A stretch of DNA of 64,000 nt, taken from the NCBI RefSeq assembly GCF_013166515.1, contig NZ_JABKKJ010000007.1, positions 1-64,000 of the forward strand. The letters run 5' to 3'. Position numbers and translations under genes: made by a program. Numbering within the stretch: position 1 is the stretch's first letter; each line of letters starts with the position of its first letter. The notes under the pieces were generated by a model. That model was not told the DNA's origin, ran no database searches, and worked only from the letters and a program-made list of their open reading frames with translations. The stretch comes from Xylanibacter caecicola (lineage in GTDB: Bacteria; Bacteroidota; Bacteroidia; Bacteroidales; Bacteroidaceae). This document shows positions 43,453-53,084 of the stretch, in pieces.

Positions 43453-44058
43453 TTATTGATTTTCCGTATTCTTAATTCTCTCTTTCACATCGTCCGGCAA
43501 CTCTATCGGCAACGTGTCTCCCCGGTGTTCGTCCGGATCATACAACATCCCCGTACAAATACAGTAACGTCTGTCGGTGCGTTTCAACACATCTACATTC
43601 ACACACCCGTCGCATCCACGCCAGAAAGCCTCATCATCTGTAAGGTCGGCAAACGTCACCGGTATGTAACCCAACTGTGTATTCATACGCATCACTGCAG
43701 AACCGCTTGTAAGACTGAATATCTTAGCCTTGGGCCAACGTGTGCGGGCAAGAGTGAAGGTCATGTCTTTTATACGCTTTGACACGCCCAACCCTCTGAA
43801 ATCCGGATGTACTATAAGTCCCGATGTTGTGACATAATGTTTGTTTCCCCATGTCTCTATATAGCTGAACCCTGCCAGCCTGTCGCCACACAACGCAATA
43901 ACCGCCTTTGTCTCTTTCATCTTTGTGGCGAGATACTCATGTGTACGCTTTGCAATACCGGTACCACGCACCTTGGCTGCGGCTGTAATCGTCTCAAGAA
44001 TGGTGTCAACGTATTTTTCATGTGAAGCGTCAGCCACCATCACCTTTATTTCTTCCAT
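43453..44058 (-). CDS. GNAT acetyltransferase, likely N-acyl(succinyl)glutamate synthase
   Basis: A 201-residue GNAT enzyme. The acyl-CoA-binding loop is VHPDFRGLGVSKRIK, preceded by GDRLAGFSYIETW and followed by FSLTSGSAVMRMNTQLGY. It sits between argR and argG. Bacteroidetes lack classical ArgA/ArgJ, and genetic work in Bacteroides identified a GNAT protein in this position as the missing first arginine enzyme, making N-succinylglutamate. By position and size this is the orthologue candidate. That assignment rests on memory of published work, not a database search. Confidence 0.82.
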   Translation of the reverse strand: MEEIKVMVADASHEKYVDTILETITAAAKVRGTGIAKRTHEYLATKMKETKAVIALCGDRLAGFSYIETWGNKHYVTTSGLIVHPDFRGLGVSKRIKDMTFTLARTRWPKAKIFSLTSGSAVMRMNTQLGYIPVTFADLTDDEAFWRGCDGCVNVDVLKRTDRRYCICTGMLYDPDEHRGDTLPIELPDDVKERIKNTENQ

Positions 44059-44214
44059 TCCGTTTATTATATAATATTCTTTACCTTTTTATTTTTGTCG
44101 TCAAAAAACAATAGATGATACACTGAAAAACTATCGGAAAGAAGCGTAAAGACATCAGACACATATACGTGCACCAGCGTTCTCTGCCGATTGCCTTTTG
44201 TTTTCTCTTTTTTC

Positions 44215-44691
44215 CTAAGCTATATTCGGAATTGCGTTTCGCAGCGCATCTATCACATCTTCCTCACGCACTCCCTGCTTTATCACTATAAATATAGTAT
44301 CGTCACCAGCTATTGTTCCGAGTATATAGGGGTTGTCGCTGTTGTCTATGTTATAGGCTATGCTGCTGGCATACCCGGGACGGGTCTTTATAACACCCAT
44401 GTTGCCTGAGAAATTTATCGACAGAAAGCCCGACACCTGCAACATCTCCATCGCCGAACGGGGTGTGGAAACACGTTTATACATGGTCTCGTTCGGCAGT
44501 ACATATACATATTTCCCGTTCATGCTTGCCGCCTTTGCCACTTTCAACTGTTTCAAGTCACGACTCAACGTTGCCTGCGTAAGTTTGAAACCTTCTCTCT
44601 CCAATGCTCTCAGCACCTCTTCCTGACTTCCCATCTCCATACTCGAGATTATCATCTTAAGTGCTTCCAGCCTACTGTTCTTTATCCCCAT
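44215..44691 (-). CDS. argR: arginine repressor ArgR
   Basis: A 158-residue ArgR/AhrC regulator. The winged HTH spans residues 5-70 (EVLRALEREGFKLTQATLSR). The C-terminal hexamerisation and arginine-binding domain includes GTIAGDDTIFIVIK with the DD pair that contacts arginine. First gene of argR-GNAT-argG-pspC-argC-argD-proC, so probably autoregulating. Confidence 0.95.
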   Translation of the reverse strand: MGIKNSRLEALKMIISSMEMGSQEEVLRALEREGFKLTQATLSRDLKQLKVAKAASMNGKYVYVLPNETMYKRVSTPRSAMEMLQVSGFLSINFSGNMGVIKTRPGYASSIAYNIDNSDNPYILGTIAGDDTIFIVIKQGVREEDVIDALRNAIPNIA

Positions 44692-44719
44692 AACAAGTAT
44701 ATTTATACTATATTGATTG

Positions 44720-44751
44720 CAAAATTATACACTTTTGCATATATAAGCAAA
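44720..44751 (-). promoter_or_regulatory. promoter of the argR operon, with possible ARG box
   Basis: Minus-strand TTTG (44748-44751), 20 bp, TAATTTTG (44720-44727). The AT-rich stretch 44737-44764 (TGCATATATAA on the left, TTTATGTATA on the right) is an imperfect palindrome overlapping the -33 box, so it is a candidate ArgR site; the box itself is inference. Confidence 0.6.
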
Positions 44752-44844
44752 TATTTATGTATATTTTTGCACGATTTCTCGATCAGAACATATAAATTCA
44801 CTATTATAATAACATCATAACATGAATAGAGACATTATCTTTAT

Positions 44845-46539
44845 TCATCTTTTTATCAAAACATATCCGAGCCTGTGTGTTATACCTTTGCTGTTAAGGG
44901 AGCGCAGAACATACATTCCGTCGGCTATATTACGGATGTCGGCACGGCTGCCTCGATACGGTATGGTGGCGACTGCCTGTCCTTCAAGTGTCTCTAATAT
45001 AATATAAGGTGCGTCGAGAACTTTGCCTTTTGAAGGAAGTCTCAGATAGTTTCCCTCATTCTTTATCAATCCGGTAGAAGAGGAAGACGGGCGCGATACG
45101 ACTGTCTGCAAAGCAGCGCTTTCATTTCCATATCTGTCAACAGCCGTAACAGCATAATAACGGGGACGTGACTTTTCATTTTTTACTGCCATACGAAGGT
45201 CGTACAGCCTGCATGCCACTATATTCGCGGCATCATCCGTGTCGACAGGATAATCGCTGCTTGCATAGACATTGTAAGTAAGATATGGCGAACGGCTGCG
45301 ATCCGTTCCCGCATTCCATTCTATAACATCATATTCCGAAACGTTTTTCACCGTTATCTCCGTAGGCGGGAGAGGCGGTTCCATGCCGTGCCATGTAACA
45401 GGAGGCACAAGAGCCGGATAGAAATTGAAATGACGTGACACAAAGTCATACAGTCCCTTGGTATTATCCGTAAAGAACCGGCTGCGAAAGAAGGCATTGC
45501 CCATTCCCATACGGCGAAGAGTATACATCTGCCTTGTTATGTCGCTCAATTTCCAGTCGGCTTCTTTGGGAGAAAGGAAATATATACCAAGTCCCGGAAC
45601 AACGGTCTTACCGCTGCTACGCATCGACCAGTCGTCGGCAAAGGGAAAGAAGTTGTTATCGCGGAAATACATCATCGGATATATCTGGTCCATAAGTCCT
45701 TCCTTCATCCATAGCTCAACATCCTGACATCCTTTGTTAAAAGCGTTCCAACCACGACTGGAATAGCGGCTCAAATCATTGAGTTTACCTATCGGCGAGC
45801 TGCTTATCTTCACCCAGGGCTTTATACTCTTCACCGCATCGTGCACACTACGCACAATGCGGGTTATGTTTTCACGCGCTTTGCTCCGCGATATATTGAG
45901 CTTCATGTTCTCCGGATACCGTATATAGTCCAGATGTATGCCGTCTATATCATACCGTTCCGTTATCTCACGGCAGATGCCTGCGATATATCCTGCAGCC
46001 CGGGCATCGGCAGGGTTAAGATAACCGTCGGCATTTTCCCTCATCAACATGGACGGATGCGTTGCACGCAAAGCCTTGCAACCGTATCCGTTCCACTTTC
46101 CTACCGGCACCGTGACTACCCATGCCTGTATCTCCATACCGCGCTTGTGACATTCTTCAACGGCAAAAAGAAGAGGATCGTAACCGGGAGACTTGCCCGG
46201 TATGCCGGACATACATCCGTCCCAAGGCTCATATTTTGACGGATAAACAACCGTTCCTCTTATTCTCGCCTGAAAAAGGACCGTATTTATGTTTGCGTCT
46301 TTCAACTTGTCTAGAATGCGGACAAGCTCTTCTTTCTGACGTTTCACTCCCTCGGGAGTGCGTGCGTATGTTCCGGGCCAGTCAAGACCGCCAAGTGTTG
46401 TGAGCCATACAGCCCTTACCTCATGCTTGGGACTATACAACCGTCTGAAATCCCTTACATCAGACTTCATTGGAATACCGGCTGACGATATTCCATACAG
46501 CATGATATTGAACACGAGTATCGCTATGGCTCTTTTCAT
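44845..46539 (-). CDS. GH10-like (GHL10) lipoprotein/secreted glycosidase family protein
   Basis: A 564-residue exported protein with a hydrophobic signal (about 3-20). From about 40 the GHL10/DUF187 TIM-barrel-like domain is clear: EVRAVWLTTLGGLDWPGTYA, NINTVLFQARIRG, GIHLDYIRYP (acidic residues), ISSSPIGK, DQIYPMMYF. A fibronectin-like domain follows (390-480). The last 60 residues (ILETLEGQAVATIPY..., IADGMYVLRS) resemble a type IX secretion sorting tail. Relatives act on peptidoglycan or related glycans; exact substrate unknown. Confidence 0.83.
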   Translation of the reverse strand: MKRAIAILVFNIMLYGISSAGIPMKSDVRDFRRLYSPKHEVRAVWLTTLGGLDWPGTYARTPEGVKRQKEELVRILDKLKDANINTVLFQARIRGTVVYPSKYEPWDGCMSGIPGKSPGYDPLLFAVEECHKRGMEIQAWVVTVPVGKWNGYGCKALRATHPSMLMRENADGYLNPADARAAGYIAGICREITERYDIDGIHLDYIRYPENMKLNISRSKARENITRIVRSVHDAVKSIKPWVKISSSPIGKLNDLSRYSSRGWNAFNKGCQDVELWMKEGLMDQIYPMMYFRDNNFFPFADDWSMRSSGKTVVPGLGIYFLSPKEADWKLSDITRQMYTLRRMGMGNAFFRSRFFTDNTKGLYDFVSRHFNFYPALVPPVTWHGMEPPLPPTEITVKNVSEYDVIEWNAGTDRSRSPYLTYNVYASSDYPVDTDDAANIVACRLYDLRMAVKNEKSRPRYYAVTAVDRYGNESAALQTVVSRPSSSSTGLIKNEGNYLRLPSKGKVLDAPYIILETLEGQAVATIPYRGSRADIRNIADGMYVLRSLNSKGITHRLGYVLIKR

Positions 46540-46562
46540 CGACTTGTTTTCGTATATAAGAT

Positions 46563-48203
46563 CTATTCAGGAACAGCATATCTGCAGCCACTCTGTCTGA
46601 CAATGTCTCTTGCCACACTTTCGGGATAGCCCGGACGCTCCACTTTAGCACCAAGTCCGGTCTTCGTTCTCATGAACTTTCCGTCTTTCTCCGGCTTTAC
46701 TGCCATGTCGTTGTATTTTACGATAAGATATATGGCAAGCTCGTTCCAACGGTCGAGCATCTGCTGTGCCACCGTGTTGCTGTAATCATTCAGATACTTC
46801 ACGGCTTCCTCCCGACTGTTCTCATACAAAGACAATGCTTTCTTTTCCACCGCTGGCTGATTGACAAAATAGCTGTTGTCCAACGAGTCACGTACTTCCT
46901 TCAACGACGGGAACATAAGCGAATAACGCGGATAAACCATATTGCTCACCCAGTTGCATACCCAAAAGGCATTCTTATTGCTGAATGTAACGGCATCGGC
47001 GCCTTTGGTATTATAGCATTCGGGACGAACTGTATTCCCACAATACACAGGTGTAAAGGCAACCATGTTGCCGTCATCATTGCCAAACCACAATATACCG
47101 CCAATCTGCCGTGGTAACCATGAGCGTAACTGCGCCACATACGAAAACGCCGACTGCTGTGTCGAGATAGGTCGCTCATTGAAATACTTCTTTCCATCTA
47201 CCGTATATGTAAGAGGTGTCGGGCGGTAAGGCATATCCCATACTCCCCGTCCCGGGTCATTGTCGAGCGAGAAAGGCGTGCCCTCGTAATGGTCGCGCAT
47301 ACATGCCTCCATGTCTTGCAGACTGACTTTACGATTAGGAACAATCCAAAGAGGCAGCGGTTCCGTATCCGCCTGCTTCCCTTCAACATAAGGAATGTAA
47401 CGGTTCATATCGTCCGAGAAATGGTTGAAAAAGCTCCATACACGCGCATCGCATATACGTCTGCCCGAGAAATCGGGCTTGGCATAGGCATCACAGAAAC
47501 TGAAGTCCTTGTCGGCACCGTCAAACCAGCCCATTCTGCGGGCATAACCGATACAGTCGTCAGACACCATCACGTTCTTCTTGTCCTTAATATTGAAAGT
47601 CCTTATCCTGCTTTGGTTGGCATGTGCACAAATGGCATCATCGGGTACGCGCAGCGCAACCCATACAACACCCTTGCTTCCGGGACCCTTTCCCATCATC
47701 TCCATTATCCATGCTTCGTTCGGATCGCAAATCGTAAACGTCTCTCCTTCCGAACAATAGCCGTAAGTCTCCACAAGTCCGGTCATTACTTTTATAGCTT
47801 CGCGTGCCGTCTTCGAACGCTGCAGGGCAATATATATCAACGAACCATAGTCCAAGATACCCGTTGTGTCAACCATTTCCTCACGTCCTCCGAACGTAGT
47901 CTCACCGATAGACACCTGATATTCGTTGATATTTCCTATTACATTGTAGGTCTCTTCCGCCTCGGGTATTTCACCGTGATACTCGTTTGTATCCCAGTCG
48001 TAGACCTTTCTCATCTCTCCTTTCGAATGCTTTCCTGCCGGAAAATGACATAAACCTATAAACATGCCATAATCATCGGCACTGTAAGAACACATCACCG
48101 AGCCGTCCTTACTTGCTTTTTTACCCACAATAAGGTTTGTACATGCCTCTACATAAACAGTACCAGCCACTAAGATGGATAAAAGAATAAATAGTTTTTT
48201 CAT
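46563..48203 (-). CDS. C69 family dipeptidase (PepD-like)
   Basis: A 546-residue Ntn-hydrolase-type dipeptidase. A signal peptide (KKLFILLSILVAGTVYVEA) is directly followed by CTNLIVGKKASKDGSVMCS, where Cys-21 would become the N-terminal nucleophile after cleavage. FTICDPNEAWIMEMMGKG and WVALRVPDDAICAHANQSRI are family motifs. It probably works in the periplasm on dipeptides. It is 23 bp upstream of the GHL10 gene, with the M23 gene 17 bp before it. Confidence 0.93.
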   Translation of the reverse strand: MKKLFILLSILVAGTVYVEACTNLIVGKKASKDGSVMCSYSADDYGMFIGLCHFPAGKHSKGEMRKVYDWDTNEYHGEIPEAEETYNVIGNINEYQVSIGETTFGGREEMVDTTGILDYGSLIYIALQRSKTAREAIKVMTGLVETYGYCSEGETFTICDPNEAWIMEMMGKGPGSKGVVWVALRVPDDAICAHANQSRIRTFNIKDKKNVMVSDDCIGYARRMGWFDGADKDFSFCDAYAKPDFSGRRICDARVWSFFNHFSDDMNRYIPYVEGKQADTEPLPLWIVPNRKVSLQDMEACMRDHYEGTPFSLDNDPGRGVWDMPYRPTPLTYTVDGKKYFNERPISTQQSAFSYVAQLRSWLPRQIGGILWFGNDDGNMVAFTPVYCGNTVRPECYNTKGADAVTFSNKNAFWVCNWVSNMVYPRYSLMFPSLKEVRDSLDNSYFVNQPAVEKKALSLYENSREEAVKYLNDYSNTVAQQMLDRWNELAIYLIVKYNDMAVKPEKDGKFMRTKTGLGAKVERPGYPESVARDIVRQSGCRYAVPE

Positions 48204-48220
48204 TGTCTATCGTTTATTCT

Positions 48221-49861
48221 TTAATATTTAAAATTTGTATTATAAGCAGCGCTGTTGCCGCAATTGTCCGTCACAACGAGTTTCAGGCGATGTTCACCGC
48301 CGGTCTTTTTAACAGGAACATCACTCAGACGACACTGTATCACGTTGCTTTTTTCAAGCTTTTCAAACAGCACAAAACCGCCGTCCACATAACCTTTGAA
48401 CGACTTTATTCCGCTTCCGGTGTCGTATATAGAGAAACGGAGCAACGAACCTGATACGGTTCCGGGACTTATTACAGGCGGAGTGTCGTCATACTCAACA
48501 GTATACGACGCTCCCAACTCACGCATTTTGCCCGTAACCCATCCGTTTTCGTAAACACACTTCTTGAAACCGACAGAACCGTAACTGCCGGATATGTAAA
48601 GCTTTGACGGTTCTTTAACGGCGCGGTTGAGATTTATACTTATCTCAGCCCATCCGAAAAGTGGATAAGAAGAACCGAAAAAGGTGTATGAATCCGAAAC
48701 TTTGCCGGGACGGGATGTGCGCTTCGGAACAAGCTCTATGTCATCTGCCAGCATGTCTTGCAGCAAAATCAGGCGTGCGCCATCAATGCGCAGGATATTC
48801 ACCTTATCATATTTCATGATGTACGGAGACGCGGATTTGCGCCTTGCCTGTATCGGCTGTTTCTTTCCATGCACACTGAACGTATATTGCCTTGTATTGC
48901 CGAAGATGTCGGATATTGTATATACAAGACGGTAAACACGCTCTTCATTAAAATCCACATACCCCCTGTTTCCGTCAGTATGTATTACTGGAAGCATGTT
49001 TCCAGGCTCCGCAAACGACTTCATGAACCACACTCCCGTACGACAGAAGTGCTTATAATCGCCCCAAGAGTTTACATAGCGGTTAAGTCTTACGGGTATA
49101 CGATCTACATCACTGCTGAAAACCACCTTGCCGTCCACCGTAAGTGTCGTCCGCCTTATACCCAGTCTGCCAAAGCTGTCCTCCATGTAATCATTCGCCC
49201 AGATGCCAAATCCCACCTTTCCCCACGCTGTAAATTCGCGTGTAAGGTTTGCCGACGAGAAGCCGTATGTCTGCTTATGCGACGCTCCCATAAACACTCC
49301 CTCGCCCTCAAGCGGATATGCCATGAACGAATGGGCTATGGGAGGCGTCGTGTCCTTTACGTATTGCTTTAGCACATCCAGCGGATCGAGCATGTCGCCC
49401 GTCCGCGTGTCATGAAGTTCAAGATGCAGATGGGGAGCCGTACTGGCACCCGTATTTCCGCTAACGGCAATAAACTGCCCCTGCGATACAGGGAAGTCGG
49501 TAGGTTTCAACCGCACATCGGCAATGTAGTTTTCGTTCTTATACTGCCATTTTCTTACCATTGCAGACAGCTGAGGAACAAATTTGTCAAGATGACAGTA
49601 AACACTTGTGTATCCTCCTAGATGCGTTACATACACGGCATTACCGAAACCGGACAAACCAACGGTTATCCTGCTCACATATCCGTCTGCAATAGAAAAC
49701 ACCGGTTTGCCCACGGCATTGCCCGTACGGACATCTATTCCGCCGTGGAAATGGTTGGGACGGGGTTCCCCGTAGTTGCCGGCAAGGCTCAGAGGATAAT
49801 TCACCGGCGAGCCGAAACTCAATGCCGATGCCATGACTATGGCAGATAAAATACTCAACAC
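48221..49861 (-). CDS. M23 family metallopeptidase
   Basis: A 546-residue exported protein: signal sequence at 1-17, then the LytM domain with HFHGGIDVRTGNAVGKPVFS (H-x3-D zinc ligands) and APHLHLELHD (HxH), so zinc binding is complete. The remaining 380 residues form beta-rich domains of unknown function. It likely cuts peptide cross-links of peptidoglycan in the periplasm. Start ATG 49861 lies 20 bp after nadC stop, making nadC-M23-C69-GHL10 a probable operon. Confidence 0.9.
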   Translation of the reverse strand: MLSILSAIVMASALSFGSPVNYPLSLAGNYGEPRPNHFHGGIDVRTGNAVGKPVFSIADGYVSRITVGLSGFGNAVYVTHLGGYTSVYCHLDKFVPQLSAMVRKWQYKNENYIADVRLKPTDFPVSQGQFIAVSGNTGASTAPHLHLELHDTRTGDMLDPLDVLKQYVKDTTPPIAHSFMAYPLEGEGVFMGASHKQTYGFSSANLTREFTAWGKVGFGIWANDYMEDSFGRLGIRRTTLTVDGKVVFSSDVDRIPVRLNRYVNSWGDYKHFCRTGVWFMKSFAEPGNMLPVIHTDGNRGYVDFNEERVYRLVYTISDIFGNTRQYTFSVHGKKQPIQARRKSASPYIMKYDKVNILRIDGARLILLQDMLADDIELVPKRTSRPGKVSDSYTFFGSSYPLFGWAEISINLNRAVKEPSKLYISGSYGSVGFKKCVYENGWVTGKMRELGASYTVEYDDTPPVISPGTVSGSLLRFSIYDTGSGIKSFKGYVDGGFVLFEKLEKSNVIQCRLSDVPVKKTGGEHRLKLVVTDNCGNSAAYNTNFKY

Positions 49862-49881
49862 GATGTCACATCATTTTATGT

Positions 49882-50730
49882 TCAGCATGCCTTAAAGCTC
49901 ATGTCAAGCCCCTTTACGGAATGGGTCAGTGCCCCTACGGATACAAAATCCACGCCGCATTCGGCATAGTCGCGTATCGTATCGAACGTTATACCGCCGC
50001 TCGACTCAGTCTCATACCTGCCGGCGATAACCTCAACCGCCTTCTTTGTCTCTTCTACAGTAAAGTTGTCCAGCATGATACGGTCAATGCCGCCACGGTC
50101 AAGAACCTGCTTCAACTCGTCCATGTTACGCACTTCAATCTCAATCTTAAGGTCAAGCCCTTTCTCGTTGAGGTAATCATGACAGCGGTTTATGGCATTT
50201 GCGATGCCTCCTGCAAAGTCCACATGGTTGTCTTTAAGCAAAATCATGTCGAAAAGCCCTATCCTATGGTTCATTCCGCCACCTATCTTAACAGCCTGCT
50301 TTTCAAGCATGCGCATTCCGGGAGTGGTCTTGCGCGTGTCGAGGACATGCGTTCCAGTTCCTTCCAACTTCTTTACATACTTGTTTGTCATGGTGGCAAT
50401 ACCGCTCATACGCTGCATTATATTGAGCATAAGCCTTTCCGTCTGCAAGAGCGAACGTACCTTACCTGTCACAATCATCGCCACATCACCTTTCTTCACG
50501 GCTGCTCCGTCGTTGATAAGCACCTCCACAACCATTGTCGGGTCAAAACGGTTGAATACCTTTTTGGCTACTTCCACACCTGCCAATACACCGTCCTCCT
50601 TTATGAGGAGCTGCGATTTTCCCATGGCATCGTCGGGTATGCAGCAAAGAGTTGTATGGTCTCCGTCTCCAATATCTTCTTTGAAAGACAAGTCTATCAG
50701 CAAGTTTTCAAGTTCGTTTACTGTAAGCAT
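49882..50730 (-). CDS. nadC: nicotinate-nucleotide pyrophosphorylase (carboxylating)
   Basis: A 282-residue quinolinate phosphoribosyltransferase: LDTRKTTPGMRMLEKQAVKIGGGMNHRIGLFDMILLKDNH carries the substrate-binding R, K and H residues, and IMLDNFTVEE plus VSVGALTHSVKGLDMS close the barrel. De novo NAD synthesis; nadA and nadB are not in the window. Confidence 0.96.
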   Translation of the reverse strand: MLTVNELENLLIDLSFKEDIGDGDHTTLCCIPDDAMGKSQLLIKEDGVLAGVEVAKKVFNRFDPTMVVEVLINDGAAVKKGDVAMIVTGKVRSLLQTERLMLNIMQRMSGIATMTNKYVKKLEGTGTHVLDTRKTTPGMRMLEKQAVKIGGGMNHRIGLFDMILLKDNHVDFAGGIANAINRCHDYLNEKGLDLKIEIEVRNMDELKQVLDRGGIDRIMLDNFTVEETKKAVEVIAGRYETESSGGITFDTIRDYAECGVDFVSVGALTHSVKGLDMSFKAC

Positions 50731-50855
50731 TGTTATTGTTTTATTTTATATTAAAGTCTATATGTGAAATATCGTCTGCCGACACGCTGAAAGAGCCGCA
50801 CTGCCATATAGCTATGGCAGCCGACCCTTTGCATCTGTCAGACAGCATATATGTA

Positions 50856-51341
50856 TTAAAGATATATGCCGAAGCCTACGCGCAGACCTATCTTTGAATA
50901 ATCCGAATGGTTCTTGAACGACTGATCGTAATATATGGCAGGCTCTATTGTAACCGTCTTGCTTACAAAGAAAGCATATCCAACTTCTATTCCGGGCATA
51001 ACATCGTTATAGTTATGATTGGCATGCAGAAGTTTTGCATTAACACCAAGGTATAACCCGTTCTGTATAATATAATAACGACCGCCTACGCCAACCGAGA
51101 TATAGTCAGCCACATCGTCGTTTCCATTATGCTGATAAGCAGCCTGTGCCGTAAGCATAAGGTTGTCGGCAAACAGATAACCTGCCTTTGCCTCTATTCC
51201 AAGGTTAAGGTCCTCGACACCGCTATAGCTCAAATCAAGTCCTGTAAGAGATGCTCCCACATACTTCTTGCCCTGCTCAAACTGGGCAAATCCCGACAAT
51301 GTCATTGTCAAGGCAACAAACAGCATTACTAATTTCTTCAT
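50856..51341 (-). CDS. outer-membrane beta-barrel protein
   Basis: 161 residues with a signal peptide (KKLVMLFVALTMTLSGFAQ) and eight alternating amphipathic strands (KKYVGASLTGLDLSY, GIEAKAGYLFADNLMLTAQA, YISVGVGGRYYI, LYLGVNAKLL) ending in VGFGIYL with a terminal hydrophobic strand. OmpX/OmpW-like porin family; function unknown. ATG 51341 is chosen to start at the signal peptide. Confidence 0.85.
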   Translation of the reverse strand: MKKLVMLFVALTMTLSGFAQFEQGKKYVGASLTGLDLSYSGVEDLNLGIEAKAGYLFADNLMLTAQAAYQHNGNDDVADYISVGVGGRYYIIQNGLYLGVNAKLLHANHNYNDVMPGIEVGYAFFVSKTVTIEPAIYYDQSFKNHSDYSKIGLRVGFGIYL

Positions 51342-51380
51342 AATTACAAATTTAATATTAAAGTGAATAAAATTCAAACA

Positions 51381-52811
51381 TCATTTACGCACACGCCTGT
51401 ACCACGCTACAAACCATGCGACAGCCACCACAAGCACGCTTCCGCCTACACCATAGCCAACCGTAACAGACATATTAAAGGCATTTCCGGACACAACAAT
51501 GAACGTAGAACATACAACCGTCATGAACAGAGCAGGCAGCAGTGTTATGATATAGGGTTTACGGCTGCGTACCAGATAAACGGTTATCGCCCACAACGTG
51601 AACACTGCAAGTGTCTGGTTTGCCCAACCGAAATAGCTCCACACCACATTGAAACCGTCCTTATCGGCAATGTTGAAACAGAGCATCACCATGGTTACAG
51701 CAAACAGAGGTATACATATATATATACGGTTTCTTATGGTCCGCTGCTCCATGTTCAGAAATTCGGCAATTATAAGACGTGCACTTCTCAGGGCAGTGTC
51801 ACCGCTCGTTATCGGAGCCGCAACGACACCGAGCAACGCAAGTATCCCTCCAACAGTCCCAAGCCAGCCCCCGGATACGGCGACAACAACCTCCGGAGCC
51901 TGTAACGCATCGGAAACTCCGAGTTCACCTGCCGCTCCGCCATAGAAAAAGTAAGAGGATATCGTTGCCCACACCAGCGCAACCAGCCCCTCGGTTATCA
52001 TCGTTCCATAGAACAACGGGCGCCCGTCTTTCTCGTTTTTGATACATCTTGCCATGAGAGGGCTTTGCGTTGCATGAAATCCGCTGATAGCTCCACATGC
52101 TATGGTTATGAAAAGACAGGGAAAGATAGTGCCCTGCGACGGACTCATATTGGCAAGTCCATCGGTCAGTTCAGGCAGCTCGGGCCACTTGGAAAACAGC
52201 ACTATCATAAGTGCAACAGCCATAAAAAGCATAGAAACGGCAAAGAGCGGATATATCTTTCCTATAATTTTGTCTATCGGCAACATGGTTGCAATGATAT
52301 AATAGACAAATATAATAAGACACCATACATACACCCACGTAACCGAGTTGCCAGTGAGATTGCCCAGTATAAGCGCAGGACTGTAAACGAAGACAGCCCC
52401 CACCATAATAAGAAGGAATACCGAAAAGACAAGCATCACTTTCTTTGTGTTCTGTCCGAGATAGTGTCCTATGACCTCGGGAAGCCCCGCCCCACCGTGT
52501 CTCATGGACAACATTCCGCTGAAATAGTCGTGAACCGCCCCGGCAAAGATGCATCCTATTACAATCCACAGATACGCCGAGGGACCGAATTTGGCACCCA
52601 TTATGGCACCGAAGATTGGTCCTGTGCCGGCTATATTAAGGAACTGTATCATGAAAACCTTCCAACGCGGAAGCACAATATAGTCCACACCGTCAGCCTT
52701 ACCAACGGCAGGAGTGACACGGTTGTCAGGTCCGAACACTTTTTCCACGACCCTGCCGTATACAAAATATCCGGCTATCAATGCGATAAGGCTTATTATA
52801 AAAGAAATCAT
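51381..52811 (-). CDS. cstA: carbon starvation protein CstA family transporter
   Basis: A 476-residue multi-spanning protein (about 12 or more helices). FLNIAGTGPIFGAIMGAKFGPSAYLWIVIG, HDYFSGMLSMRHGGAGLPE and SGFHATQSPLMARCI are the CstA signature regions. It is shorter than E. coli CstA (701) and of the compact CstA-type length. Family members take up peptides or pyruvate. A -7 box lies 29 bp upstream. Confidence 0.93.
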   Translation of the reverse strand: MISFIISLIALIAGYFVYGRVVEKVFGPDNRVTPAVGKADGVDYIVLPRWKVFMIQFLNIAGTGPIFGAIMGAKFGPSAYLWIVIGCIFAGAVHDYFSGMLSMRHGGAGLPEVIGHYLGQNTKKVMLVFSVFLLIMVGAVFVYSPALILGNLTGNSVTWVYVWCLIIFVYYIIATMLPIDKIIGKIYPLFAVSMLFMAVALMIVLFSKWPELPELTDGLANMSPSQGTIFPCLFITIACGAISGFHATQSPLMARCIKNEKDGRPLFYGTMITEGLVALVWATISSYFFYGGAAGELGVSDALQAPEVVVAVSGGWLGTVGGILALLGVVAAPITSGDTALRSARLIIAEFLNMEQRTIRNRIYICIPLFAVTMVMLCFNIADKDGFNVVWSYFGWANQTLAVFTLWAITVYLVRSRKPYIITLLPALFMTVVCSTFIVVSGNAFNMSVTVGYGVGGSVLVVAVAWFVAWYRRVRK

Positions 52812-52839
52812 ATTTCTGCTTACTGTATATTATAATATG

Positions 52840-52847
52840 CAAAAATA
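52840..52847 (-). promoter_or_regulatory. -7 promoter box of cstA
   Basis: Minus-strand TATTTTTG, 29 bp before the cstA start. A -33 TTTG is not clear. Confidence 0.55.
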
Positions 52848-52962
52848 CGTATTTAATTTGACATATAAAAATAAGTGGATGTCAGAAATTGATTATTATC
52901 ATACGATACATTATTCCGGAGATGACTTTTTCATGCCCTGAAAGGACATGTTACCGGTTTAG

Positions 52963-53003
52963 ATAAGTAGATGGTTAAAATTAAACGTATATATATTAAT
53001 CGG
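52963..53003. repeat. solo copy of the MITE-like element end
   Basis: ATAAGTAGATGGTTAAAATT and the following ACGTATATAT match the left end of the 29.5-kb element over about 41 bp with few differences. No right end is found nearby, so this is a solo end or remnant. Confidence 0.65.
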
Positions 53004-53020
53004 TAGATAACAAAAAACAT

Positions 53021-53067
53021 GGGCGGAACAGTGAACCGTAACTCTCATCGGTTCATGTTCCGCCCAA
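53021..53067 (-). terminator. terminator of clpC
   Basis: TGGGCGGAAC (53021-53030) pairs with GTTCCGCCCA (53058-53067), with an inner TGAACC/GGTTCA stem. On the minus strand it is followed by TGTTTTTTGTT. It is 18 bp after the clpC stop. Confidence 0.85.
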
Positions 53068-53084
53068 CCTATCAACACATTATA

